From the NCBI RefSeq assembly GCF_000379725.1, contig NZ_KB903630.1, positions 11,045 to 75,044 of the forward strand: a DNA stretch of 64,000 bases, written 5' to 3'. Of the stretch, positions 19,466-29,312 are shown piece after piece. The stretch's first letter is position 1; each line of letters begins with the position of its first letter. Below the pieces are notes generated by a model, which worked only from the letters and a program-made list of their open reading frames with translations, made no database searches and was not told the DNA's origin. This DNA is from Cytophaga aurantiaca DSM 3654. Its GTDB lineage: Bacteria > Bacteroidota > Bacteroidia > Cytophagales > Cytophagaceae. The position numbers and the translations under genes are program-made.

Positions 19466-20695
19466 ATGAGAGTATCTAAAACAGTTAAGAATACAATTTT
19501 GGGTTTGGGTTTAGCGGGTTCGTTATTTGTGTTTCCGTCCGCAAAATCAATTCACCAACAATCGGAAGTTATAAAGTTGGGTTTCATTCCTCTAACAGAT
19601 TGTTCTCCCGTAGTAATGGCAAAAGAGTACGGCTATTACAAAAAGTATGGAGTAAATGTTGAATTGAGTAAAGAAGCTTCGTGGGCAAACGTTCGTGATA
19701 AAATATTAACAGGCGAACTTCAGGGTGCACACTGTTTAGCAAGTATGCCATTTTCTGTATACACTGGTGTTGGCGGTAAGGCTGGTTCTGAAATGAAAGT
19801 TGCTATGATCATCAATACAAACGGACAGGCGATCACACTCTCCAATGAATTTTGTGGTAAAGTTGGTTACAAACAAACCGGAAAAGTTAAAGGTGTTGTT
19901 GATGCACGTAAAGCTGCTGGAAAAGAGTTGACATTTGCCATGACGTTTCCGGGTGGTACACACGATCTATGGTTGAGAAACTGGTTGGTGAATTCAGGTG
20001 TGGATCAAAAAAGTGTAAAGATCATTACCATACCACCTCCGCAAATGGTTGCGAACATGAAAGTAGGGAACATGGATGGTTTCAGTGTAGGTGAGCCATG
20101 GAACGGTGTTGCTGTAAAACAAGGCGTTGGTTTTACACACATTGCAAGTCAGGATATCTGGAAGCATCATCCTGAAAAAGCATTGGTAGTGAACAAAGCA
20201 TTTTCTGAAAGCAGAAGAGATGATTTGAAAAAAGTAATGAAAGCGGTGTTGGACGCATGCAAAATTTTGGATGTAATGGCGAACAGAAAACAAGCAGCGC
20301 CGATTGTTGGCGGACCTAATTACATCAATGCTCCATCAGATGTTATTGATAACCGTTTAGCAGGTATCTATGATTTAGGTTGCAATCAAGGTCAGGTTAC
20401 GTATGCTGATGATTATATGTTGTTCCATAAAAAAGGTGCTGTAAACTTTCCTCGTAAGGCACATGCTATGTGGTTTATGGCACAATATGTTCGTTTTGGA
20501 TATTTAGAAACTGCTCCTGATTACAGCGCGATTGCTGATAAATTATTGATGCAGGATTTATACAAAGAAGTTGCCGGTGAAATGGGAATTGCAATCCCAG
20601 CAGATGACATGAAACCATTCGCTCTAACGATTGAGCCGGGTGCGTTATTTGATCCTACGAATATTGCAGCCTATTTAAAAGTTTGCAAAAAATAA
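19466..20695 (+). CDS. nrtA: ABC transporter substrate-binding protein, nitrate type (NrtA/CmpA family)
   Basis: A 409-residue periplasmic binding protein with an N-terminal signal (MRVSKTVKNTILGLGLAGSL...). Seen: LGFIPLTDCSPVVMAKEYGYYKKYGVNVEL, GAHCLASMPFSVYTGVGG, FPGGTHDLWLRNWLV and GFSVGEPWNGVAV, all typical of NrtA/CmpA/NasF proteins that bind nitrate, nitrite or bicarbonate. The nearby nitrate reductase favours nitrate. It is followed directly by the permease and ATPase genes. Confidence 0.88.
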   Translation: MRVSKTVKNTILGLGLAGSLFVFPSAKSIHQQSEVIKLGFIPLTDCSPVVMAKEYGYYKKYGVNVELSKEASWANVRDKILTGELQGAHCLASMPFSVYTGVGGKAGSEMKVAMIINTNGQAITLSNEFCGKVGYKQTGKVKGVVDARKAAGKELTFAMTFPGGTHDLWLRNWLVNSGVDQKSVKIITIPPPQMVANMKVGNMDGFSVGEPWNGVAVKQGVGFTHIASQDIWKHHPEKALVVNKAFSESRRDDLKKVMKAVLDACKILDVMANRKQAAPIVGGPNYINAPSDVIDNRLAGIYDLGCNQGQVTYADDYMLFHKKGAVNFPRKAHAMWFMAQYVRFGYLETAPDYSAIADKLLMQDLYKEVAGEMGIAIPADDMKPFALTIEPGALFDPTNIAAYLKVCKK

Positions 20696-20724
20696 ATAAC
20701 AACTTGATTAATCTCGTGTATACT

Positions 20725-21594
20725 ATGAAAACGATGATACTTAAAAAGTTTATACCTGGGTTAACAGTAACTGGATCTGATGCTTCTCAAGAAGCATCAG
20801 GTACCGCTGCTGTTCTGTTTAAGAAAATTTGGAATCAACTTCAACCAGTATTGCTGGCGTTTGTTGGTATTGGAATGTTTTTGCTTTTCTGGGAAGGAAT
20901 CAGTGTGTTTCTAAAACGCGAAATGCCCGGACCTGCATCTACACTTTCTGTTTTATTCAGTATGTTGGTAAATCCCTTTTACGACTACGGACCTAATGAT
21001 AAAGGTATAGGATTACAGTTATGGTATTCAATGATTCGTGTAGCAATGGGTTTTGGCTTAGCTACGATATTTGCCATTCCGATTGGAATGTTGTTAGGTG
21101 CAAGTAAATTGTTTTATAAAATGTTTGATCCGATCGTTCAGATATTAAAACCGGTTTCACCGCTTGCATGGTTCCCGATTGGCTTGGTGGCATTTCAGAA
21201 TTCAGCTTCTGCAACAACGTTTATCATCTTCGTTACTTCGTTGTGGCCAACACTTATTAATACGGCAGTAGGCGTTGCTTCTATTCCGGATGATTTTAAA
21301 AACGTAAGTAAAGCATTTGGTTTCTCGAGAACCAAATATGTAATGAAGATTATGATCCCGTATGCATTGCCTCATATCATTACAGGATTACGTTTGAGTA
21401 TTGGTGTAGCATGGCTTGTAATTGTAGCCGGTGAAATGTTGTCTGGCGGTACAGGTATTGGTTTCTTTGTATGGGATAGCTGGAATGCATTAAGTCTTGA
21501 AAAAGTAATTTCGGCAATTATTATTATAGGGGTTGTGGGTTTAATTCTGGACCGTCTTTTCTTATCACTTGGTAAATTGGTTACGTACAAATAA
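20725..21594 (+). CDS. nrtB: Nitrate ABC transporter permease
   Basis: A 289-residue inner membrane permease of the BPD_transp_1 family. After a soluble N-terminus it has about six spans and the EAA-type loop VSKAFGFSRTKYVMKIMIPYALPHIITGLRLSIGVAW that docks the ATPase. The ATG at 20725 is used; an upstream TTG-like extension would overlap nrtA by 13 bases. Strong match to NrtB/CmpB. The ATPase gene starts 12 bases downstream. Confidence 0.88.
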   Translation: MKTMILKKFIPGLTVTGSDASQEASGTAAVLFKKIWNQLQPVLLAFVGIGMFLLFWEGISVFLKREMPGPASTLSVLFSMLVNPFYDYGPNDKGIGLQLWYSMIRVAMGFGLATIFAIPIGMLLGASKLFYKMFDPIVQILKPVSPLAWFPIGLVAFQNSASATTFIIFVTSLWPTLINTAVGVASIPDDFKNVSKAFGFSRTKYVMKIMIPYALPHIITGLRLSIGVAWLVIVAGEMLSGGTGIGFFVWDSWNALSLEKVISAIIIIGVVGLILDRLFLSLGKLVTYK

Positions 21595-21606
21595 ATTATT
21601 CGACTT

Positions 21607-22446
21607 ATGGAAAATGCAACTGATAAATTAGATATAAATAATACAAAGGTATATCATTCTGCTCTTGGAATTCAGATCAGAGATATGACGATCTCTTTCC
21701 CAACTCCTGCAGGAACTTATGTAGCAGTTAAGAATGTAAACCTGAATATTAAAAAAGGGGAGATCGTTTCAGTGATCGGACATTCAGGTTGTGGTAAGTC
21801 CACAATACTGAATGCAATTGCAGGAATGGTAAAACCAAGCAAAGGAGAAGTTGTTGTAAATTATAAAACCATTTCTGCACCGGGACCGGATAGAGGAATT
21901 GTGTTTCAGAATTATTCATTGCTGCCTTGGTTAACAGTTCAGAAGAATATTTATGAAGCGGTTGACTCTGTGTTTTCATCTAAATCAAAAACTGAAAAAA
22001 ATGAAATAGTAGATTACTATTTGCATAAAGTAGGTTTGTATGTGCATAAAAATAAATTGCCTCAACAGATCTCCGGCGGGATGAAACAGCGTACAGCTAT
22101 TGCACGTGCGTTCTCTATCAATCCGAGTATATTATTATTGGATGAACCATTCGGAGCATTGGATGCATTGACTAAGACTTCTTTGCATGAAGAGTTAACG
22201 CAGCTTTGGGCATCGGATGAACATAAAAAAACAATTCTAATGGTTACACACGATATTGAAGAAGCTATTTATCTGTCTGATAAAATTGTTGTAATGACCA
22301 ACGGTCCGGCTGCTACAATAGGTGATGTAATTGAAGTGAACATCCCGAGACCTCGAGAGAAAAAATCATTTGTTGCAAGTCCTGAATATAAGGCAATACG
22401 AGACAAGCTGCTATATCTGTTAATGGACGCATACGCGGCCGCTTAA
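21607..22446 (+). CDS. nrtD: Nitrate ABC transporter ATPase
   Basis: A 279-residue ATPase with Walker A GHSGCGKST, Q-loop VFQNYSLLPW, signature ISGGMKQRTAIARA, Walker B ILLLDEP and the H-loop VTHDIEEA. The LLPWLTV wording after the Q-loop is typical of the nitrate/sulfonate/taurine family. It drives uptake with nrtA and nrtB. No second ATPase (NrtC type with a fused binding domain) is present. A terminator follows. Confidence 0.9.
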   Translation: MENATDKLDINNTKVYHSALGIQIRDMTISFPTPAGTYVAVKNVNLNIKKGEIVSVIGHSGCGKSTILNAIAGMVKPSKGEVVVNYKTISAPGPDRGIVFQNYSLLPWLTVQKNIYEAVDSVFSSKSKTEKNEIVDYYLHKVGLYVHKNKLPQQISGGMKQRTAIARAFSINPSILLLDEPFGALDALTKTSLHEELTQLWASDEHKKTILMVTHDIEEAIYLSDKIVVMTNGPAATIGDVIEVNIPRPREKKSFVASPEYKAIRDKLLYLLMDAYAAA

Positions 22447-22462
22447 TAGTGTTGTAGTTCGT

Positions 22463-22503
22463 AAAAGGGGGAGGGAGTATCTGTGATGCTCCCTCTTTTA
22501 TTT
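22463..22503 (+). terminator. Rho-independent terminator after nrtD
   Basis: GAGGGAG / CTCCCTC stem, with AAAAG pairing CTTTT outside, followed by TTTTATTTTA. It ends the porin-nrtABD operon. Confidence 0.85.
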
Positions 22504-22656
22504 TATAGGGTTGAAATGTTATTTTTTAATCCAATTCCACTTTTAAGTTTTTTATGAATAATTAAAATTCAGACTCTCGTCAGAATCTTTCTCCATATTT
22601 AATCTATTCAATAGTATTATCTAATGAATACATAACATCTTTTAAAATATTTTGAA

Positions 22657-23196
22657 ATGGAAAAAGACATAAACAACCTGCTGAAATCCGAAGCTGAAAA
22701 ATTAACTAAACTTCAGCAAATTGTTCAGCAGGCAATTGATGAAGAAAAACTGATCGTAGAAAATCTGTTGCATCAACCCGATGAGGTATTGAGTTGGGGG
22801 CAACGTGTATCAGATGGAGTTGCAAGCTTTGGCGGTAGCTGGAAATTCATCATATCCTTTAGTATTCTTCTCACCGGTTGGATCTTATTTAATACACTTG
22901 CTCCGAATAGAGATGATTTCGATCCCTATCCATTTATTCTGATGAATCTTGTACTCTCCACTGTAGCGGCTTTTCAAGCACCTATTATTATGATGAGTCA
23001 AAATAGAAAGGAAGAGAAAGACAGAAAGCGAACAGAAAATAATCATTTGATCAATCTCAAAGCCGAATTGGAAGTTCGCAGTTTGCATCAGAAAATAGAT
23101 CTGCTTCTGGAAGAACAAATTCAGATTTTATTTGAAGTGCAGGCAGAGCAATTGGGAATTCTGAAAAATATTGAATCGAAGCTGGAAAATAAATAA
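22657..23196 (+). CDS. DUF1003 membrane protein
   Basis: A 179-residue protein: a charged, coiled-coil-like N-terminus (about 1-45), the DUF1003 core with GQRVSDGVASFGGSWKFII, two membrane spans around DPYPFILMNLVLSTVAAFQAPIIMMSQNR, then a charged helical tail. DUF1003 has no established function. It stands alone after the nrt terminator. A paralog lies at 57807-58505. Confidence 0.85.
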   Translation: MEKDINNLLKSEAEKLTKLQQIVQQAIDEEKLIVENLLHQPDEVLSWGQRVSDGVASFGGSWKFIISFSILLTGWILFNTLAPNRDDFDPYPFILMNLVLSTVAAFQAPIIMMSQNRKEEKDRKRTENNHLINLKAELEVRSLHQKIDLLLEEQIQILFEVQAEQLGILKNIESKLENK

Positions 23197-23214
23197 TGAA
23201 CGAGAAAAGACTTT

Positions 23215-24231
23215 TTACTTATATGAATGAAGTAATAGATATGCTTTTGTGCGTTCTATTGCATTTTCCCTGATGTTGATATAGAATAAACTATAGTCGC
23301 ATAAATGATAGCTTTTGCCCAGGCGTGTATAGCCACTCGGTTTTACTTTATGTACCCAGAGAATTCCGTTATTGATTTTTGCATCTGAAACATGCAGATC
23401 AATACGGTTTAGTTGTTTAGGTGCTCCACCTAAGTTGTATGCAGAAGGTATGTAGCTTGTATCTGTTTTCCATGACAATGGATTTACACAGTTACCACCA
23501 TTAAAATATTCATTTGTTTTTAATCTGGTACCGTAGGTAAATGTATTCCATGAAATAAAACAATTTACAGAAGAAGCATTTTTTGCAATCGGAATATTTT
23601 TAAATGTAGTATCTGCTATCGGCATTCCAATTAGATAAGCAGCTACCAGTTGTTTCTGAATATCTTTTCCATCGATTTCTTCTTTTAACAGACGCGTTAG
23701 ATGATTGGACCCTTGACTATGTCCTGCAATAATAAATGGCCGTCCTTTGTTCCAGTGTTTCATATAATAATCAAAGGCTGCTTTGACATCCGAGTAGGCA
23801 AGATCAAGAGCTAAAGGACCGCTTTTTTTATTGATAAAAGATTTCAGAATGGCTTGTCTGTATAATGGTGCATATACTTTTGCACACGCATTGTATACGC
23901 TTGCCTGAGATTCTATTAAGTGGCCGATCCGGAAAAGTACATGTTGGTTGTCGTATCTGGCGTTCCATTTTGTTCCGAATACATATGCTGTGGGATATAC
24001 ATAAAAAACATCTACTTGTGCGCTATCCTGTTTGTCTGCACTTGAACAGTTTTGTGGGGTGCAATCTGCAGCATCAAATCTCCATGGTAATGCAGCCCAA
24101 CTATTTTCATCTGAATAATCCGGCGCAACAGGATGTTTGGCGTGCTCAAACTTTTTACTTGGCAAACAGCTTTGAAGGTTGAGAAGCAAAAGGAAGAAAA
24201 ATAACAGACGGTTGATTATGCGGGGATTCAT
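23215..24231 (-). CDS. DUF3089 alpha/beta-hydrolase-like lipoprotein
   Basis: A 338-residue protein with a lipoprotein-type signal (LLLLNLQSC). Its DUF3089 core shows DVFYVYPTAYVFG, YAPLYRQAI, and the nucleophile elbow GHSQG, so a serine hydrolase fold is likely. The substrate is unknown. It is probably anchored in the outer membrane. It lies on the opposite strand between the nrt operon and narK and may be unrelated to nitrate. Confidence 0.8.
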   Translation of the reverse strand: MNPRIINRLLFFFLLLLNLQSCLPSKKFEHAKHPVAPDYSDENSWAALPWRFDAADCTPQNCSSADKQDSAQVDVFYVYPTAYVFGTKWNARYDNQHVLFRIGHLIESQASVYNACAKVYAPLYRQAILKSFINKKSGPLALDLAYSDVKAAFDYYMKHWNKGRPFIIAGHSQGSNHLTRLLKEEIDGKDIQKQLVAAYLIGMPIADTTFKNIPIAKNASSVNCFISWNTFTYGTRLKTNEYFNGGNCVNPLSWKTDTSYIPSAYNLGGAPKQLNRIDLHVSDAKINNGILWVHKVKPSGYTRLGKSYHLCDYSLFYINIRENAIERTKAYLLLHSYK

Positions 24232-24322
24232 ACCAATAATTTACTCAATATTCAGATATATATTTCCTGTAAATCAGCTTTTAAGTCGGTTTTTAGCTGG
24301 TTTTTCAATAAAGTATCATTTT

Positions 24323-24384
24323 TACGTAAAATAAATAGGTATAATTACTTAGTTATTACGTAAAGTTGCTTATATTTGTACGTA
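24323..24384 (+). promoter_or_regulatory. narK promoter with three TACGTA sites
   Basis: TATATTTG at 24371-24378 is an exact TAnnTTTG box. TACGTA occurs at 24323-24328, 24357-24362 (between the expected -33 and -7) and 24379-24384 (at the expected transcription start). A TACTTA is at 24346-24351. The arrangement suggests direct control of narK by the factor that binds TACGTA. Confidence 0.6.
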
Positions 24385-24414
24385 AGTATTGATAACCCTT
24401 TTACTCGTACCCTT

Positions 24415-25737
24415 ATGAACTCGTTAAAAGCAACTAAAATTAACTTATTTAGTTTTAAAACACCGAATATGAAAGCGTTCCACTTAACATGGATGGCTTT
24501 TTTCTTATGTTTTTTTGGCTGGTTTGGTATTGCACCGCTTATGGTTATTGTTCGTGAAGAACTTCATTTAACCAAAGGAGAGATTGGTAATATCATGATT
24601 GCGTCGGTATCGATTACCATATTTGCACGCTTGCTGATCGGATATTTATGTGATCGCATCGGGCCGCGCATCATGTATTCAGCCTTGTTGATCATCGGTG
24701 CATTTCCGGTTATGTTTATCGGTTTAAGTAACGATTATACTTCGTTCTTATTATTCAGATTGGTAATCGGTGTGATCGGTGCATCTTTTGTAATTACACA
24801 ATTTCATACTTCATCTATGTTTGCTCCAAATGTAATTGGTACAGCAAATGCAGTAACTGCGGGCTGGGGAAATTTAGGCGGCGGAGTTACACAGCTTGTA
24901 ATGCCTTTGATCTTTGCAGGTTTTGTTGCCTTAGGTTTTACAAACAGTGAATCATGGAGATTGGCGATGGTTGTTCCCGGTGTAGCATTGTTTATTATGG
25001 GGATCATTTATTTTTTGTATACAACAGATACTCCGGAAGGAAATCTTGCTGATCTGAAAAAGAAAGATCCGACGTTCACATTAAAGAAAAAACAATCACA
25101 GGTATCTTTTGCAACTGTATTAAAAGATTATCGTGTATGGGTGTTGGCATTTTGTTACGGAGCATGTTTTGGTATTGAAATTACGATCGATAACATTGCA
25201 GCGTTGTACTTTAAAGATAAATTCAATTTGTCGTTAGCGGCTGCAGGTTTGATTGCTGCATCGTTTGGTATGATGAATATTTTTGCCCGCGCATTAGGTG
25301 GTATGTTAAGTGATAAAGTAAGTATTACAAAAGGTTTAAACGGCAGAGTGCTAGTATTGGGCAGTTGTATTCTGTTAGAAGCTATCGGTATTTTGATATT
25401 TGCAAACATGGAAGTTCTTGTATTTTCAGTTATCTCCATGATCTGTTTTGCATTGTTTGTTAAAATGTCAAATGGTGCAACGTATGCCGTTGTTCCGTTC
25501 ATCAATAAAAATGCGGTAGGAAGTGTAGCAGGTATTGTAGGTGCAGGTGGTAATCTCGGTGCTGTGTTGATGGGCTTCTTATTTAAAAGTGAAGATTTAA
25601 CATACAACGATGCATTTAAGATCATTGGATATTGTATATTAGGAATAGCTGCGCTAGCCTTTACCATTCGATTTGTTACCTCAACAGCATCGGTATCTTC
25701 TAAATCTGAAATAGTGATTGAAGAAGTTGTAGCATAG
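24415..25737 (+). CDS. narK: Nitrate/nitrite transporter, NarK family (MFS)
   Basis: A 440-residue inner membrane protein with twelve predicted spans. Seen: FFLCFFGWFGIAPLMVIVREELHLTK, the MFS loop motif CDRIGPRIMY, the nitrate signature AGWGNLGGG (first half) and GAGGNLGAVLMG (second half) that line the substrate path in NarK/NasA/NRT2 proteins. ATG 24415 is chosen because the upstream TTG at 24376 lies inside the promoter. It is 44 bases from the nitrate reductase gene, so the two probably share a transcript. Confidence 0.92.
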   Translation: MNSLKATKINLFSFKTPNMKAFHLTWMAFFLCFFGWFGIAPLMVIVREELHLTKGEIGNIMIASVSITIFARLLIGYLCDRIGPRIMYSALLIIGAFPVMFIGLSNDYTSFLLFRLVIGVIGASFVITQFHTSSMFAPNVIGTANAVTAGWGNLGGGVTQLVMPLIFAGFVALGFTNSESWRLAMVVPGVALFIMGIIYFLYTTDTPEGNLADLKKKDPTFTLKKKQSQVSFATVLKDYRVWVLAFCYGACFGIEITIDNIAALYFKDKFNLSLAAAGLIAASFGMMNIFARALGGMLSDKVSITKGLNGRVLVLGSCILLEAIGILIFANMEVLVFSVISMICFALFVKMSNGATYAVVPFINKNAVGSVAGIVGAGGNLGAVLMGFLFKSEDLTYNDAFKIIGYCILGIAALAFTIRFVTSTASVSSKSEIVIEEVVA

Positions 25738-25781
25738 CAAATGAATTTTATTCGATTACACCCTTTTAAACGAATACAATC

Positions 25782-28700
25782 ATGGCTGCTTCAAATAAAA
25801 CATATACATCTACGTGTTCTTATTGCGGCGTAGGCTGCGGCGTTAAGATACACAAATCTGTATCCGGCTCTCTTCAGATCGAAGGGGATGAATCACATCC
25901 TGCCAATAAAGGCATGTTGTGTTCAAAAGGAATGAATCTGCATTATGCTGCGATGGATCAATCCGATCGGTTGCTGTATCCGGAGATGCGAGGCAATCGC
26001 AGTATGCCTTTGCAGCGTGTTACATGGGACACAGCATTAGATAGAGCAGCAGCGGTGTTTAAATCATTGATCTCAACATATGGACCCGACTCAGTTGGGT
26101 ATTATGTTTCCGGTCAATGCTTAACAGAAGAATATTATATCGCTAATAAAATCACGAAAGGTTTTATTGGGACAAATAATATAGATACTAATTCCAGATT
26201 GTGCATGAGTTCGGCGGTGGCGGGATACAAGCTAGCCTTAGGCGAAGATTCTGTTCCGCTGAGCTATGACGATATTGAATTGGCAGATTGTTTTTTTATT
26301 GCCGGTGCAAATCCTGCCTGGTGTCATCCGATCTTATTCAGAAGATTAGAAAATCACAAAGCGGCAAATCCGGATATTAAAATAATTGTTGTAGATCCGC
26401 GCAAGACTCAATCCTGTTCGCTTGCAGACATTCATTTACAGATACAACCAGGAACAGATATTGTATTATATCATGCAATCGCACGTAGGTTAATTGAAAC
26501 CGGAAAAATTGATTTAGAATTTATTGTAAATCATACGAGTGGATTTGAAGCGTTTAAAGATAAAGTATCTGTTCTGAGCATTCAGGAAGCTGCAGATATT
26601 TGTGTTGTAGAAAGTGATTTAATCATCAAAGCTGCCGATATGATCGGAGCTTCCAAAGCCTTCATATCTATGTGGGCAATGGGATTGAATCAAAGCGTGA
26701 TTGGAGTAAATAAAAATGTTTCCTTATTAAATTTATCTTTAATTACAGGGCAGATTGGTAAGCCGGGAGCAGGGCCGCTTTCATTGACCGGGCAACCGAA
26801 TGCAATGGGCGGAAGAGAAGTTGGAGGCTTATCAAATATGTTGCCTGCACACAAAAATCTTGCAAACCCTGAACACAGACAAGAGGTAGCAGATTTTTGG
26901 GGTGTTCCCAAGATCAGTGAGAAAGCAGGATTAACTGCTACAGAAATGTTTGATCAATTGCTTTCAGGAAAGATGAAAGCAGTGTGGATCATTTGTACCA
27001 ACCCTTTGGTTAGTTTGCCGGATGCGCGCAATGCAGAAGCTGCGCTGCGTAACGCACGTTTTGTAGTTGTTCAGGATATTTCGGATAAGCATGAAGCTAT
27101 TCCATATGCTGATTTAGTTTTACCTGCAGCAGGATACATGGAGAAAGAAGGCGTGATGACCAATTCGGATCGTCGAATGAGCTATCTTTCTAAAGTAATG
27201 GAACCGCCCGGGGAAGCATTACCGGATGTTGAAATTCTTTGTCGTTTTGCTGCCAAAATGGGTTGGAAAGATTCGTTTAATTATTCTTCCAATGCAGAAA
27301 TTTTTGAAGAATATACACGCATCACAAAGAATACCAATATTGATATCAGCGGCCTAACGTATGCAGATCTGATCGAACGCAGAAGCGTGCAGTGGCCGGT
27401 GCCTACACCCGGACATCCGGGGACACCGCGGTTATTCACCGATCATAAATTTTATACGCCTACAGGATTGGCAAATATTATTTCAGTTGATTCAATGAAT
27501 CATTCTGAACAATTAGATGCGGATCATCCCTTGATACTTACTACTGGACGCATTCGGGATCAGTGGCATACGATGACACGTACCGGAAAAGTACGTAAAC
27601 TGAATAAGCATATTTCTAAACCTTTCCTTGAGATGCATCCTGTAGATGCTAAAAAGCGTGGCATTAAACAGGATGATATTGTTACGATTGAAAGCAGAAG
27701 AGGAGATGTTCGTGTAACTGTAATTCTTACAGAAGACATTAAGCCCGGTGTCGTATTTCTTCCGATGCATTGGGGAAGATTGTTAAGTACTGATTTGACA
27801 CGCGCCAACAATCTTACCAATAATTTAGTTGATCCGATTTCTAAAGAACCGGATTTTAAATACACGGCTGTAGAAGTTACGAAGTATGTTAAAAAGAAAG
27901 AGCATATTGTTATTGTTGGTGCAGGTGCAGCTGCTTGTCAGTTTATTAAACGTCATCGTGAATTAGGATCTGAAGATACACTTACGGTATTCAGTGCAGA
28001 GAATTATCATTTTTATAACAGAGTATTGCTGCCTGAGTATGTTAGTAAACACAAGCATTGGGAAAATTTAGAAAAGCTACGTAAAGCAGAATGGCTGGAA
28101 TTGGGTGTGAAACTTATTCCGAAAAAAATAACAAAATTAATTACGGAGTCAAATTCTATTGTTGATGAATCAGGCGAAGTGCATCATTATGATCGCTTGG
28201 TTGTAGCAACGGGTAGTCGTGCTGCTACGATGAAAAATCTTCCTACGTTGAATGGTGTTTTTACCATGCGGCGAAGAGAAGATGCAGATGGTTTAATGCA
28301 TCATATTTCCCCGGGCGATTCGGTTGTTGTTGTTGGAGGTGGTTTGTTGGGTCTGGAAATGGCCGATGCTCTGGTGGAAATTGGCATGAAGGTTTCAGTT
28401 CTTCAACGGTCGTCCCGTTTGATGGACAGGCAACTGGATAAAACAGCTGCAAGTCTGTTAGCGAAAGAGCTTCGCGATCGTGGTATGGATTTATACTTTG
28501 ATGATGAAGTGTTGTATATAAACGGTGAATATTCCGTTGAAAGCATTCGTTTGAAAAGTAGCCGTAAGATTGATTGCAAAGCAATTCTGTTTGCAATCGG
28601 TACACAACCCAATGTCGAATTCCTGAAACAAGCCGGATTGACTGTGAATAGAGGTGTAGTGGTAGATGAACATTTACAGACTTCAAATGAGCATGTGTAC

Positions 28701-29312
28701 GCAATGGGCGAAATTGCTGAACGCAATGGAGCGCTCTTTGGTATTACTGCTGCGGCAGAAGAGCAAGCAAATGTATTGGCTGAATATTTGAATGGCAGCA
28801 CCACTTCAAATTATCTGAGCACACTTAGTATGAACATTCTGAAAGTTCATGGAGTAGAATTATGTTCGATCGGTATGGTAGAAACACCGACAAATGATCC
28901 TGCATACGAAGAAATTATTTTCCTGGATAAAACACGAAAATATTATAAGAAATGTATTGTGTATCAGGATCGCCTGGTGGGTGCGCTTCTCATGGGTGAT
29001 AAATCTGAATTCAATGAATTCAGAGATTGGATAAAATCAGGAGTAGAGCTTGGTGAGAAACGCGAAAGCTTATTGATGTCCGGAAGTATTTCCAAAGAAG
29101 CGATGTTGGGAAAACTGGTATGTTCTTGCAACACCGTAGGCAGTGGAAATATTGAAAACGCAATAAAAGGTGGCTGCAAAGATGTAACATCTATTTGTAA
29201 TACAACCGGTGCAGGTACAGGATGCGGAAGCTGTAAACCTGAAGTGAAAGCAATTTTAGATCGTTTGAATGCTGAATTAGAAACTTCTAAACCCCGAGAG
29301 TCTTATGCCTAA
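25782..29312 (+). CDS. nasA: Assimilatory nitrate reductase fused to FAD reductase and [2Fe-2S] domain
   Basis: A 1176-residue fusion. Residues 1-690: molybdopterin oxidoreductase with the [4Fe-4S] ligands C12, C15, C19 and C47, Mo ligand C141 in SRLCMSS, and C-terminal molydopterin-dinucleotide binding domain (TTGRIRDQWHTMTRTG). Residues about 705-1090: pyridine-nucleotide-disulfide-type FAD reductase with VIVGAGAAACQF and a second Rossmann motif VVVVGGGLLGLEMA. Residues about 1110-1150: BFD-like [2Fe-2S] domain with C1114xC1116 and a later CGSC. In other bacteria the catalytic and FAD subunits are usually separate (NasC/NasA or NasA/NasB). This one likely takes electrons from NAD(P)H by itself. 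It overlaps the next gene by 8 bases. Confidence 0.93.
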   Translation: MAASNKTYTSTCSYCGVGCGVKIHKSVSGSLQIEGDESHPANKGMLCSKGMNLHYAAMDQSDRLLYPEMRGNRSMPLQRVTWDTALDRAAAVFKSLISTYGPDSVGYYVSGQCLTEEYYIANKITKGFIGTNNIDTNSRLCMSSAVAGYKLALGEDSVPLSYDDIELADCFFIAGANPAWCHPILFRRLENHKAANPDIKIIVVDPRKTQSCSLADIHLQIQPGTDIVLYHAIARRLIETGKIDLEFIVNHTSGFEAFKDKVSVLSIQEAADICVVESDLIIKAADMIGASKAFISMWAMGLNQSVIGVNKNVSLLNLSLITGQIGKPGAGPLSLTGQPNAMGGREVGGLSNMLPAHKNLANPEHRQEVADFWGVPKISEKAGLTATEMFDQLLSGKMKAVWIICTNPLVSLPDARNAEAALRNARFVVVQDISDKHEAIPYADLVLPAAGYMEKEGVMTNSDRRMSYLSKVMEPPGEALPDVEILCRFAAKMGWKDSFNYSSNAEIFEEYTRITKNTNIDISGLTYADLIERRSVQWPVPTPGHPGTPRLFTDHKFYTPTGLANIISVDSMNHSEQLDADHPLILTTGRIRDQWHTMTRTGKVRKLNKHISKPFLEMHPVDAKKRGIKQDDIVTIESRRGDVRVTVILTEDIKPGVVFLPMHWGRLLSTDLTRANNLTNNLVDPISKEPDFKYTAVEVTKYVKKKEHIVIVGAGAAACQFIKRHRELGSEDTLTVFSAENYHFYNRVLLPEYVSKHKHWENLEKLRKAEWLELGVKLIPKKITKLITESNSIVDESGEVHHYDRLVVATGSRAATMKNLPTLNGVFTMRRREDADGLMHHISPGDSVVVVGGGLLGLEMADALVEIGMKVSVLQRSSRLMDRQLDKTAASLLAKELRDRGMDLYFDDEVLYINGEYSVESIRLKSSRKIDCKAILFAIGTQPNVEFLKQAGLTVNRGVVVDEHLQTSNEHVYAMGEIAERNGALFGITAAAEEQANVLAEYLNGSTTSNYLSTLSMNILKVHGVELCSIGMVETPTNDPAYEEIIFLDKTRKYYKKCIVYQDRLVGALLMGDKSEFNEFRDWIKSGVELGEKRESLLMSGSISKEAMLGKLVCSCNTVGSGNIENAIKGGCKDVTSICNTTGAGTGCGSCKPEVKAILDRLNAELETSKPRESYA

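Noticed and set aside
25155-25667. 170-residue frame antisense to narK
   Set aside because: Its content mirrors the hydrophobic codons of narK, with no start context or domain; a shadow.
28261-28704. 147-residue frame antisense to the nitrate reductase FAD domain
   Set aside because: His/Ser/Leu-rich low-complexity product typical of antisense reading; no support.
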